Below are positions 7,133 to 15,077 of a stretch of 20,508 bases of DNA, piece by piece; the first letter of the stretch is position 1; each line of letters starts with the position of its first letter. Made by a program: the position numbers and the translations under genes. The stretch is from an uncultured Oscillospiraceae bacterium (GTDB lineage: Bacteria > Bacillota_A > Clostridia > Oscillospirales > Oscillospiraceae). Location: positions 1 to 20,508 of the forward strand of contig CAJTTS010000060.1 in the NCBI GenBank assembly GCA_910579155.1, given 5' to 3'. Below the pieces are notes generated by a model. The model saw only the letters and a program-made list of their open reading frames with translations. It was not told where the DNA came from and did not search any database.

Positions 7133-8341
7133 ATGAAACGATTGACTGCACTGCTCCTGGCCCTGGTTATGCTGCTGGGCCTGACGGCCTGCGGCGGGCC
7201 GAAGCCGTCTGACGCCGACGCGAACAAGCTGGTGGTCTGGCACGACAAGGAGGACGCCGTGGTGGAGGCGCTGTCCGCCTATCTGGCGGAGGCCGTCCCC
7301 GACCTGGAGATCGTCTTTGAAAAAAAGACCAGCCTCACCGATTCCCTCAAGCTGGTGGGCAACGACCCCACCGCCGCCCCCGACCTGTTCATCTTCGCCC
7401 ATGACAAGATCGGCGTTTTTGCCGAGATGGGTATTCTGACCCCTGTGGCGGAGCTGCTGGGGGAGGACGCCCTGGCGGACTACCTGCCCATGACCCTGTC
7501 CGCCGCCACCTATAAGGGCACGCTCTACCAGCTCCCGCTGTATTTTGAGACCCTGCTGTTCATGTACAACCGCCGCTATATGCAGGACGGCGAGGTGCCC
7601 GCCACCACCGGTGAGTTGCTGGACTACATGGGGCGCAACACCGGCCGGGGCCGGTACGGCTTCGTGGAGCAGCACAGCACTGCCTACTACAGCGCCGCAT
7701 GGATCCACGGCTTTGGCGGCTCCATCATCGACGAGGACGGCACGCCCTTCCCGGATGCCCAGGCGGTGCGGGACGCGCTGGCCTACCACCTGCAATTTGT
7801 GGCCCTCATGCCCGGCGAGACGGAGTACAGCACGGTGAACACCCTCTTCCTGGAGGGCAAGGCGGACGCTACCATCGGCGGGCCCTGGATGGTGCCATCC
7901 GCCCGGGACGCAGGCATCGACCTGGGCATCGCGCCCATGCCCACAGTGGATATCACTGGCCAACCCCTGGCCCCCTATTCAGGCGTACAAGGTGTCCATG
8001 TGCTGAAATTTGCCGCCGAGGGGAAAGCGGAGGCGGTCAAGACGCTGCTGGTTGCCCTCAACGACCCCGCCATCGGCGTTTCTCTGGCCCTGGCCAGTGG
8101 CTGTGCCCCGGCCAGTGTCAAATGCTACGACGACCCCTCCGTGGCTAATGACGAACTGGTACAGGCCATGCGGGCCACCGCAGAGATCGCCGTCCCCATG
8201 CCTAATATCCCGGAGATGGATGTGATGTGGACGGTGGTGGGGAACCTGCTCACCGACGTGAACCTGTCCGGCAAGGATGTGGGCGCAAGCTTTGATACGG
8301 CCCTTGCCAAGGCCAGCGAGCTCATCGCCGCCATGAAATAA
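7133..8341 (+). CDS. mdxE: Maltodextrin-binding lipoprotein (MalE/MdxE type)
   Basis: The start is placed at ATG 7133 because AGGAGGT (7120-7126) lies six bases upstream; an ATG at 7091 sits inside the hairpin without a binding site. The product is 402 residues with a lipoprotein signal and lipobox LTAC (Cys20). The mature part follows the family 1 solute-binding fold of MalE (KLVVWHDKEDAVVEALSAYL, then APDLFIFAHDKIGVFAEMG, YQLPLYFETLLFMYNRRYM, TIGGPWMV). It should deliver maltose or maltodextrins to the two permeases that follow, and is anchored outside the membrane. Substrate is inferred from family resemblance plus the starch-binding protein and GH13 enzyme in the same operon. Confidence 0.88.
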   Translation: MKRLTALLLALVMLLGLTACGGPKPSDADANKLVVWHDKEDAVVEALSAYLAEAVPDLEIVFEKKTSLTDSLKLVGNDPTAAPDLFIFAHDKIGVFAEMGILTPVAELLGEDALADYLPMTLSAATYKGTLYQLPLYFETLLFMYNRRYMQDGEVPATTGELLDYMGRNTGRGRYGFVEQHSTAYYSAAWIHGFGGSIIDEDGTPFPDAQAVRDALAYHLQFVALMPGETEYSTVNTLFLEGKADATIGGPWMVPSARDAGIDLGIAPMPTVDITGQPLAPYSGVQGVHVLKFAAEGKAEAVKTLLVALNDPAIGVSLALASGCAPASVKCYDDPSVANDELVQAMRATAEIAVPMPNIPEMDVMWTVVGNLLTDVNLSGKDVGASFDTALAKASELIAAMK

Positions 8342-8350
8342 GGTGCGCCT

Positions 8351-9271
8351 ATGAAAAAACGGGAAAAAACCGGGGCGGAGAAAAGGCGCAGGAGGGGGAT
8401 CTTCTACTCCTACGCTTGGTCCACGCCGTCCCTGCTGCTCATCGCACTAATGGTGGTGTTCCCCATTCTCTACACGGGGTACATTTCCCTCACCAACATG
8501 AACGTATACCACTGGTTCGATTTCACCATCGTGGGGCTGGACAATTACCTGCGCGCCCTGTTTGTGTTCGACTCCGGGTTTCTGTCCGCCCTGCTGGCCA
8601 CCATTCTGTGGACGGCGGTGAATATGGTTCTTCAGCTCATCATCGCCTTTGTACTGGCATCCCTGCTCAATATCCAGAAGCTGCGGCTGCGCAAGCTGTA
8701 CAAGACCCTGCTCATGTTTCCCTGGGCCATGCCGGGCTACGTGTCTATCCTGCTGTGGAAAACTGGGATGTTCAACACCCAGTTTGGCCTGCTCAACCAG
8801 TGGATGGAGAAGCTGGGGCTGGAGGCTGTGCGATGGCTGTCCTCCGATCTGTCCGCTTTCATCTGCTGCACGGTGGTGAACCTATGGCTGGCGCTGCCCT
8901 TCATGATTATGATTATGGATGGGGCCATGCAGAGCATCGACCGCAGCTATGAGGAGAGCGCCCTGCTGGACGGGGCCAACTGGTTCCAGCGGACACGGTA
9001 CATCATCGTGCCCTCCATCAAGCCTATTATCACCCCTGCGGTCATCAATACGGTGTTCACAACCTTCAAAACCTTCGATGTGGTTTACCTGCTCACCCAG
9101 CAGGCAGGCGCCAAAACCGGATCGGGCTTCCACACTATTCTCACCTATGCCTATGAGAACGCCTTCATTACCAACAACTATGGCTACAGCTCCGCCATCT
9201 CCATCATCATTTTCATCCTGCTGATCGTGTTTTCCGCACGGTTCCAACTGCGAGAGGAGGGGGATCTATGA
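8351..9271 (+). CDS. mdxF: Maltodextrin ABC transporter permease (MalF/MdxF type)
   Basis: 306 residues with six hydrophobic membrane segments (first around 22-45, last around 275-300) and the permease EAA loop SALLDGANWFQRTRYIIVP, which docks on the ATPase. The basic N-terminus (KKREKTGAEKRRRR) is cytoplasmic. It starts nine bases after the binding-protein gene, with AAGGTG as ribosome binding site. The stop overlaps the next start (ATGA), so the two permeases are translationally coupled. Short N-terminal type, lacking the large periplasmic P2 loop of enterobacterial MalF. Confidence 0.9.
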   Translation: MKKREKTGAEKRRRRGIFYSYAWSTPSLLLIALMVVFPILYTGYISLTNMNVYHWFDFTIVGLDNYLRALFVFDSGFLSALLATILWTAVNMVLQLIIAFVLASLLNIQKLRLRKLYKTLLMFPWAMPGYVSILLWKTGMFNTQFGLLNQWMEKLGLEAVRWLSSDLSAFICCTVVNLWLALPFMIMIMDGAMQSIDRSYEESALLDGANWFQRTRYIIVPSIKPIITPAVINTVFTTFKTFDVVYLLTQQAGAKTGSGFHTILTYAYENAFITNNYGYSSAISIIIFILLIVFSARFQLREEGDL

Positions 9272-10113
9272 AACGGAATAAGATCAGGGAGCGCGCGGGG
9301 CTGGCCGCGCTGAATGTGTTTTTCATCGCGCTGTGCTTTGTCACGCTGATTCCCATCCTCTACGCCCTGAGCGTGTCCTTTAATGGTCAGAACAGCCTGC
9401 TCAGCTCCGACTTCTCCTTCATTCCCAAGGAGTTCACGCTGGACAACTACCGGGAGGTGCTGCTCGGGGAGGACATCCTCGCCTGGTTCAGCAATACGGT
9501 GCTGCTGGCGGCATCTACCGTAGCGCTGTCCCTGTCGGTGGCTATCCCGGCGGCCTACTGCTTCTCCCGCCGGCGGTTTTCCGGGCGGCGGGCCATGCTG
9601 AAATGCCTGGTGCTGCTCAACGCGTTTCCCGCCATCCTGTCCATGTTCGCCATCTACCGCCTGTTGCGCTCCTTCGGGATGATCAATCACCGCATTGGGC
9701 TGATCTTGGTGTATACCGGCACCATGGCGGTGTTCAGCCTGTGGAACACCAAGGGCTATTTCGACACCATCCCCACGGAGATCGAGGAGGCGGCCCGCAT
9801 CGACGGGGCGGGCAATTTCCAGGTGGTCACCCGGATCGTGCTGCCCTTGGCCAAGCCCAGCATCGTGGTGACGGCGCTGATGGTGCTGATCTATGTGTGG
9901 AACGAGTACATCTACGCTACCACCTTCCTCACGGGGGAGCAGAACTACACCCTGGCGGCGGGGCTGTACGCCCTCCAAGCCACCGAGATGAGCGGGAGCT
10001 GGCCGGTGTTTGCTGCCGCATCCATCACAGTGTCCCTGCCGGTGCTGGTGATCTTCTTCCTGTGCCAGAAGCACATGACCTCTGGGCTGACGGCGGGAGG
10101 TGTAAAGGGATGA
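9268..10113 (+). CDS. mdxG: Maltodextrin ABC transporter permease (MalG/MdxG type)
   Basis: 281 residues, six membrane segments, with the EAA motif EEAARIDGAGNFQVVTRIVL near residues 170-192. It pairs with the preceding permease to form the channel. It starts within the ATGA overlap of the previous stop, and its own TGA overlaps the ATG of the GH13 gene in the same way. No ATP-binding subunit gene occurs in the operon. In Gram-positive bacteria a shared ATPase of the MsmX/MsiK type encoded elsewhere usually energises such importers; that applies here only by inference. Confidence 0.9.
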   Translation: MKRNKIRERAGLAALNVFFIALCFVTLIPILYALSVSFNGQNSLLSSDFSFIPKEFTLDNYREVLLGEDILAWFSNTVLLAASTVALSLSVAIPAAYCFSRRRFSGRRAMLKCLVLLNAFPAILSMFAIYRLLRSFGMINHRIGLILVYTGTMAVFSLWNTKGYFDTIPTEIEEAARIDGAGNFQVVTRIVLPLAKPSIVVTALMVLIYVWNEYIYATTFLTGEQNYTLAAGLYALQATEMSGSWPVFAAASITVSLPVLVIFFLCQKHMTSGLTAGGVKG

Positions 10114-11834
10114 AGCTGGACGCCATTCTGCACATTCCCATGTCGGAATACGCCCACGGCCTGGACGAACGCCATATCGTATTCCGCCTGCGCTGCGCCA
10201 GGGGAGACTTGAGGCGGTGCACCCTCTACTACGGGGACACTGCCTGCCGGGTGACCCCTATCCTGTTCACCCCCGCCCCCATGGAGCTGGTGCTCAGCGA
10301 CCAGTGCCATGACTACTACCAGCTCATTCTGGACAGTCCCTACCAGCGTCTGTTCTACTACTTCGAGTTGGACGACGGGGAGCGGACGCTCCTCTACTAT
10401 GGGGACGTGTTTACCGACCATTTGGTGGACGACCGGTCTGAATATTTCAAACTTCCCTTCAACCACCGGGCGGATATCGCCAAGGTGCCGGACTGGGTGC
10501 ACGACGCGGTGGTGTACAACATCTTCCCAGACAGCTTTGCCAGCGGGGAGAAAAGCATTTCCCTCCAACCGGCAGAGCAGCGTTACAACGGCGTGCTTGT
10601 GAAGGGCAAGCTGGGCGGCACCCTGTGGGGCGTGGCGGAAAACGCCGGATATCTCCAGGAGCTGGGGGTCAACTGTGTCTACCTTAACCCCATTTTCGCG
10701 GCGGGGGAGTACCACAAGTACGACCTGCTGGACTACTATCATGTAGATCCCTGCTTCGGTGGGGATGGGGCGTTCCGGGCCATGGTGGACGAGTTCCACC
10801 AGCGGGGCATCCGGGTGATCATCGACGGGGTGTTCAACCACTGCGGCTGGCAGTTCTTCGCCTTTGATGACGTGGTACGCAACCAAGAGCGATCCCGGTA
10901 CAAAGACTGGTTCTACCACCTGGAGTTCCCCGTGGTCCGGCCGGACGACCCGGAGGCATATCCCGCCTATGCCTGCTTTGGCTACGAGCGGATGATGCCC
11001 AAGCTGGACACCGCCAACCCAGAGGTACGGGATTACTTCGCCAAGGTGGGGGCCTGGTGGGTGCGGGAGTTCCACATCGACGGCTGGCGGCTGGACGTGG
11101 CCAGCGAGGTGGACGACGGCTTTTGGCGGGCCTTCCGAACAGCGGTGAAGGGCGAGAATCCGGACGCCCTGCTCATTGGCGAGGTGTGGGAGAGTGCGGC
11201 CCACTGGCTGGGGGGTGATATGTTCGACTCCACCATGAACTATGACTTCCGCAAGCACTGCCGCCGCTTTTTTGGGGAGCGCTCCATTGATGCCGCGGAG
11301 TTTTCCGGGCGGCTCACCAATATGCTGGCCCGCTACCGGGTGCAGCTACTCCCCGCCCAGCTCAACCTGCTGGACAGCCACGATGTCAGCCGCTTTCTGT
11401 CCCTGTGTGGCGGGGATGCACGCCCTTACCGGCTGGCTGTCCTGTTCCTGATGTCCTTCATCGGGATGCCCACCATTTTTTATGGGGACGAGCTGGGAGT
11501 GCGGGGCGTTTTGGAGGCGGAGTACCGCGCCCCCATGCCCTGGCAGGGGGGCGACACAGCGCTGCTGGGGTTTTTCAAACGCGTCATCGCCATGCGCCAT
11601 GATCTGGCATCCCTGCGCCGGGGGGATTTCCGCGTCCTGTCCGCCCAGCCAGACTCCAAACTCCTGGTGTTTCAGCGGCGCTACGGGGCTGAGGCTGTTA
11701 CGGTGGCCCTCAACTGCGCCCCGGACGTGGCGCGGCTGCCCGCCTGCCCAGGCAGGGTTTACTGGGCCGAAGGACTGGAAAACAACGCACTAATAAGCTT
11801 CGGTTTTGCCGTACTGGTTGACGGACAAGCCTGA
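10110..11834 (+). CDS. Cytosolic GH13 neopullulanase/cyclomaltodextrinase
   Basis: 574 residues, no signal peptide, so it acts on imported oligosaccharides. The N-terminal ~120 residues look like a CBM34-type beta domain. The GH13 barrel follows with all conserved regions: DGVFNH (region I), GWRLDVASE with nucleophile Asp329 (II), GEVWE with acid/base Glu358 (III) and NLLDSHD with Asp425 (IV). MPKLDTANPEVRDYF corresponds to the MPKLN fifth region typical of subfamily GH13_20, which includes neopullulanase, cyclomaltodextrinase and maltogenic amylase. The start ATG overlaps the permease stop (ATGA), with GGGAGG upstream. Expected reaction: hydrolysis of maltodextrins, cyclodextrins or pullulan fragments to maltose or panose. 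The exact specificity cannot be read from the motifs. Confidence 0.9.
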   Translation: MKLDAILHIPMSEYAHGLDERHIVFRLRCARGDLRRCTLYYGDTACRVTPILFTPAPMELVLSDQCHDYYQLILDSPYQRLFYYFELDDGERTLLYYGDVFTDHLVDDRSEYFKLPFNHRADIAKVPDWVHDAVVYNIFPDSFASGEKSISLQPAEQRYNGVLVKGKLGGTLWGVAENAGYLQELGVNCVYLNPIFAAGEYHKYDLLDYYHVDPCFGGDGAFRAMVDEFHQRGIRVIIDGVFNHCGWQFFAFDDVVRNQERSRYKDWFYHLEFPVVRPDDPEAYPAYACFGYERMMPKLDTANPEVRDYFAKVGAWWVREFHIDGWRLDVASEVDDGFWRAFRTAVKGENPDALLIGEVWESAAHWLGGDMFDSTMNYDFRKHCRRFFGERSIDAAEFSGRLTNMLARYRVQLLPAQLNLLDSHDVSRFLSLCGGDARPYRLAVLFLMSFIGMPTIFYGDELGVRGVLEAEYRAPMPWQGGDTALLGFFKRVIAMRHDLASLRRGDFRVLSAQPDSKLLVFQRRYGAEAVTVALNCAPDVARLPACPGRVYWAEGLENNALISFGFAVLVDGQA

Positions 11835-11875
11835 TTGCTCTATCATTGAGATACTCGATGAAAGGAGCTCGTGCC

Positions 11876-12886
11876 ATGGGTGTGACGATCAATGATGTGG
11901 CCAAAGCCGCCGGCGTTTCCATTTCCACCGTATCCAAGGTCCTCAACGGCCATTACAGCATCTCGGAGGAGACACAGGAGCGGGTAAGACAGGTGATCCG
12001 GGAGTTGAACTATTACCCCAGCGCCAGTGCCCAGAGCTTCGCCAAGGGTTCCACCCGCAGCGTGATTGTTTTGGCTGATTTGGGGCCCAACGCCGCTTTT
12101 TTCAATCCTCATATGTTTGAGATCATCGCCGGGTTGGAAGAAACCCTGCGAGTTCGCAGCTACCGGATGATTCTGTGCGGAGCCCAGCCCTCCACCGCCT
12201 GCGAAATGGCGGAGGAGTTCATTTCCAGGCGCAGCGCGGACGCCCTGGCTGTCCACGTGTCGGTGATGACCCACCAGCTGGCCGCCCTGCTGGTGCGCAC
12301 CCATTTTCCCCACATTGTGCTGGGCCTGCCCAATTTTGACAGCCAGGTGTGCTGGATCGACATCAACAACGTCTATTCCGGCATCATTGCTGCGGCGCAT
12401 CTGGCCGGAGCGGGCTACCAGCGGATTGCCTTTCTGGGCGGGCAGGATCATGACCGCATTTCCGCCCACCGTCTAGAGGGGGTGCGCCAGGGGTTGGAGG
12501 ATGCGGGGCTGTCCCTGGACAACCAGTACATCTGGCAGGGGGACTCCACCTGGGCGGACGGCCAGCGCATGGCGCACAAGCTCCTGAGCCGGGAACCACT
12601 GCCTGACGCAGTAGTGTGTGCCAACAACTATATCGCTTTGGGGTGCGTCTCTGCCATCCAGGAGCGGGGGATGGGGATACCGGGCGAGATCGCCGTTATG
12701 ACATTTGACGACCACCCCTTTGCCCAGATCATGGAGCCGCCGCTGACGGCGGTGGACATTGACGTGCGGGGGATGGGAAGTCAGGCGGGGAAATTCCTGC
12801 TGGATATGATCCGAAATCCCAACACCCAGGTGCAGACCTATGTCACGACTTCAAACCTGATGGTTCGTCAATCCACTGTGCGTTAA
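11876..12886 (+). CDS. LacI/GalR-family regulator of the maltodextrin operon
   Basis: The start is set at ATG 11876 because AAAGGAG (11861-11867) lies eight bases upstream; this gives 336 residues. The N-terminal helix-turn-helix is textbook (VTINDVAKAAGVSISTVSKV), followed by a hinge region and a periplasmic-binding-protein-like effector domain. It carries the usual late motifs (PDAVVCANNYIALG, IPGEIAVMTFDDHPFA, PPLTAVDIDV). It lies 41 bases after the GH13 gene on the same strand, probably in the same transcript, and most likely regulates this operon in response to maltose or maltodextrin. The candidate operators at 5671-5684 and 5801-5824 are the obvious targets (inference). No clear terminator follows. 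Confidence 0.88.
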   Translation: MGVTINDVAKAAGVSISTVSKVLNGHYSISEETQERVRQVIRELNYYPSASAQSFAKGSTRSVIVLADLGPNAAFFNPHMFEIIAGLEETLRVRSYRMILCGAQPSTACEMAEEFISRRSADALAVHVSVMTHQLAALLVRTHFPHIVLGLPNFDSQVCWIDINNVYSGIIAAAHLAGAGYQRIAFLGGQDHDRISAHRLEGVRQGLEDAGLSLDNQYIWQGDSTWADGQRMAHKLLSREPLPDAVVCANNYIALGCVSAIQERGMGIPGEIAVMTFDDHPFAQIMEPPLTAVDIDVRGMGSQAGKFLLDMIRNPNTQVQTYVTTSNLMVRQSTVR

Positions 12887-12924
12887 AACCTAAATTGTTA
12901 TTTTGGAGGTGAGAAATCACAGCT

Positions 12925-13116
12925 TTGCAATTTGGTAAGAAAACGATTCAAGAACTTATAAGGAGATTGCTATGAAAGCAGCAAAACGATGCTGTTGATT
13001 CCAATGCCACAATTACGCATTTTGGCGAGTTTTTCATTGGTAGACCCGATCCCAAATATGATGAGTATATCTATTTCCCCCATTGTTATGTCAGACTGCA
13101 AATATTACCATTTTAG
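12925..13116 (+). pseudogene. Small broken gene with in-frame TGA
   Basis: A frame from TTG 12925 (QFGKKTIQELIRRLL) is interrupted at codon 17 by TGA (12973-12975). It then continues KQQNDAVDSNATITHFGEFF, IGRPDPKYDEYIYFPHCYVR, to TAG at 13114-13116. GGAGGTGA (12905-12912) is a strong but distant ribosome binding site. Composition is A+T-rich compared with the operon before it. The break again fits CGA to TGA. I do not recognise the protein. Its end overlaps the convergent winged-helix gene by about 12 bases. It may be a remnant of a longer gene. Confidence 0.35.
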
Positions 13117-13365
13117 TCGATAGAGATTGGATGACAAACTCCCATTCTCCCGCCAGCGGTTGGATTTTACCACCAGCCCAGCCTTTACCAAATCATCCAA
13201 CGCCCGCTTCACCGTCGAGCGGGACAGGCTTACCCCTGCCGCGATAGTGTTGATCCCCGGCCAGCAGGTAACCTCCTTATTGGCATGGTCCTTGAGGTAG
13301 ATGTACACCGCCTTGGCCCGCGGGCCTAACTCGGTGTCCTGGTAAATGGAATCATAATAGGCCAA
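13105..13365 (-). CDS. Small winged-helix DNA-binding protein
   Basis: The start is placed at TTG 13365 because GGAGGTGA lies directly upstream and MAYYDSIYQDTEL is a typical beginning of this protein type; ATGs at 13380 and 13401 are alternatives. The 86-residue product has a helix-turn-helix of the replication-initiator/DnaD-like 'helix_turn_helix_36' kind (CWPGINTIAAGVSLSRSTVK, RALDDLVKAGLV), ending with a wing (RWRENGSLSSNLYRL). Such proteins occur in clostridial conjugative elements beside coupling-protein genes, as here: the coupling-protein fragment ends five bases upstream. Likely a DNA-binding regulator or replication helper of the former element. Confidence 0.7.
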   Translation of the reverse strand: MAYYDSIYQDTELGPRAKAVYIYLKDHANKEVTCWPGINTIAAGVSLSRSTVKRALDDLVKAGLVVKSNRWRENGSLSSNLYRLKW

Positions 13366-13369
13366 TGTC

Positions 13370-14226
13370 TCACCTCCCATCCGGGGGCGAGGGCGGCCCA
13401 TCCTGCTTTATCATATTTTCCGGGATGATTGCCAGCGGCTGGCCTGTTTGTTTCTGCTGCCGGTCATGTCGATCACTTTTTTGCCCAGTCCGTCCCTCCC
13501 GCGGGGGACGGACTTTTTCTTCCTCCGGGGGTGCTAAAAAATACCTGTTTTGGATGACCTGTTCCAACTCCTGCCGCCCAGCGTAGCACACCTTCCGCTG
13601 CCCATGCTCCGGCGTCTGATAGGGCTCCCCGAAGGTGATCCTCCAGTCCAGGAACAGCCGCAGCCGGGTTTTTATGGGATGTGACCCGGTTTTCATCACC
13701 ACGAACTCCCCCTTGGGGATGGATTTCAGCTCGTCCGGTGTCATCAAAGGCCGTTCTCATCCGCCACAGAGAACAGCTCACGGGCCAAATTCTGGATCAT
13801 CAGTCCCGCCATAAAATTTTTCGTCTGATCCTCCTCAGGTAGAATCAGGAAGATGGCAGACTTCCGGCTGGCGAAGTTCTCGGCGTCAATGGGCCTATCG
13901 AAGCAGATGGTCTGCTCCGGCTCCGTATTCAGGAACGCGTTCAGTCGGGACAGCACGGTAGATAGCACCGAGGTCATGGCCTGCTCTGAGGTGTTCAGCG
14001 CCGCCCCGGCGAACCACCGGGCTTTGTGCTCGGAGGGCAGACGGCTCATCAGCACCTGAAAACAGCTTTTACCCTTGACTTTGGACGGCTCCAGCAGATC
14101 CTGCACCAGCTTGAACACGGACACAATATGACGGCGCTCCCGGAGCTGGCCGTCGATTTCCTTTGGCGGCAGGAATTCCGCAAGCAGCAGAATCACCGCA
14201 GTGAGGAGTCCTTCGGCGGAGTCGTA
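13370..14226 (-). pseudogene. Conjugative coupling protein VirD4/TraG, broken
   Basis: Two fragments of one type IV secretion coupling ATPase. The upstream part (14226 down to about 13750) carries AEGLLTAVILLLAEF, RRHIVSVFKLVQDLLEPS, PSEHKARWFAGAALNT, AIFLILPEEDQTKNF and ends ARELFSVADENG. The downstream part (about 13753 to 13370) resumes in another frame with RPLMTPDELKSIPKGEFVVM and a charged, Pro-rich tail. In intact relatives these points are separated by roughly a hundred residues that include the Walker B DE motif and the downstream helicase motifs. That block is missing, and the junction shifts the frame. The Walker A half is also missing: the gene is cut at its 5' side by a group II intron fragment. 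The protein cannot function; it marks a former integrative conjugative element. Confidence 0.85.
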
Positions 14227-14790
14227 ATGGGATAAGCGTCCCCGCGCCTTGCCGCGTCTCCACGGTAGGTTTCGGGTCAGCTCTCCCCCGAACCGGACGT
14301 ACACCTCTCAGCGTATCCGGCTCTCCATCTACCAGCCTAAGCGATTAGCTGTGTATCTTTTCGTGGCAGACTTTACATACGGCAAGGGATTTTCGCCGCA
14401 TTTTCCTCATCAACATTTCCCAGTCATTGCCGCCAGTGAGGTCTTTCAGCCTTCTGACGTGGTGCATACGGATATCGTCGGTTTTCTGCCCGCACAGTTC
14501 GCAAACGCCGCGCTTGATTCGGGCCGCATTGCTGTTTGGGCTGGTGTACTTCCTTACATATTCCGGCAGGGTGTCGGCGCCCATCAGAACCTCTTTGATG
14601 CGCTTGAAGCCGTCATGGTAAAATTCATACCTTTTCATGCCCGCTTTCGTCTGATACGGAACATAAAATATCCCGTTGTCCGAATATCTGTCGATGATTT
14701 TTCTCACCGTGGTGCGATATTTGCAGGCGAAGGTTTTGTACATACTGTACTCCATGATGTGGGCAAATTTACCCAGCACCGCGCAGAGGA
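14227..14790 (-). mobile_element. 5'-truncated group II intron inside the coupling-protein gene
   Basis: The 3' part of a bacterial group II intron: maturase X and HNH coding sequence, domain V (14290-14323), and a domain VI-like stretch up to about 14227, where coupling-protein coding resumes (YDSAEGLL). The reverse transcriptase domain and RNA domains I to IV are absent, so it cannot splice. The left limit (near 14790) is where maturase similarity begins; the sequence beyond it belongs to an unrelated gene fragment. Confidence 0.8.
14290..14323 (-). ncRNA. Group II intron domain V
   Basis: 34 bases on the minus strand fold as a canonical domain V: an 8-bp lower stem GAGCCGGA/UCCGGUUC containing the AGC catalytic triad, a two-base CG bulge on the 3' side, a 6-bp upper stem UACGCU/GGUGUA and a GAGA (GNRA) tetraloop. 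Confidence 0.9.
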
Positions 14791-14929
14791 CTTGGACGCC
14801 CAGCAGATTTTGGGAGAAGAGGCGGTGCTGCCAGTCTTTTTGATCCAAAGGTTCTACAGTGCCCCTGGACAGTTTCACAATTCCCGAGTCTTGGAAGTAG
14901 CGAAGCATCCGGGTAAGCTCCAAAATCAA
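14345..14929 (-). pseudogene. Maturase X + HNH fragment fused to a Crp/Fnr-like tail
   Basis: A 194-codon frame from TTG 14929. From about residue 50 onward it is the C-terminus of an intron-encoded protein. Maturase domain X reads LGKFAHIMEYSMYKTFACKY, RTTVRKIIDRYSDNG, YETKAG-like YQTKAGMKRYEF; an HNH endonuclease domain follows (CELCGQ, HHVRRLKDL, CKVCHEKIH). The reverse transcriptase domain is missing. Residues 2-30 (ILELTRMLRYFQDSGIVKLS, RGTVEPLD) do not belong to a maturase. They resemble the recognition helix and wing of a Crp/Fnr winged helix, so two gene remnants were joined by deletion. No ribosome binding site precedes the frame. Confidence 0.75.
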
Positions 14930-14965
14930 TTTCTATCAAACATGAAAAGAATTTGTTCTCTGTTT

Positions 14966-14980
14966 TTGTGCAAAGCACAA
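14966..14980. promoter_or_regulatory. Perfect 15-bp palindrome upstream of the acyl-CoA dehydrogenase promoter
   Basis: TTGTGC-AAA-GCACAA, a perfect dyad whose last base is nine bases before the -35 box. It is centred near -52 from the expected transcription start, a position usual for an activator site of the Crp/Fnr class. The protein is unknown; a Crp/Fnr-like fragment lies just to the left (14800-14929). Confidence 0.6.
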
Positions 14981-14989
14981 GAATTTGCA

Positions 14990-15018
14990 TTGACAAATCC
15001 GCCTAATCATGGTACATT
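14990..15018 (+). promoter_or_regulatory. Sigma-A-type promoter of the acyl-CoA dehydrogenase fusion gene
   Basis: Consensus -35 TTGACA (14990-14995), 17-base spacer, -10 TACATT (15013-15018). It is followed by an A+T-rich leader and AAAGGAGG before the ATG at 15078. Confidence 0.8.
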
Positions 15019-15077
15019 TTCACTGAGTAGATAATGATTCCTATTATGGTCACAAATTACTCAAAGGAGGTTTCCGT

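Noticed and set aside
6626..7963. Long antisense frame under the surface-protein and binding-protein genes
   Set aside because: G+C-rich coding DNA leaves the complementary frame open; the product is a low-complexity His/Gly/Val-rich shadow. The same applies to antisense frames at 9184-10074, 9945-11258 and 15057-16622.
8351..11834. A missing ATPase gene as evidence of a broken transporter
   Set aside because: Gram-positive maltodextrin importers of this type normally borrow a shared MsmX/MsiK-type ATPase encoded elsewhere, so its absence is expected.
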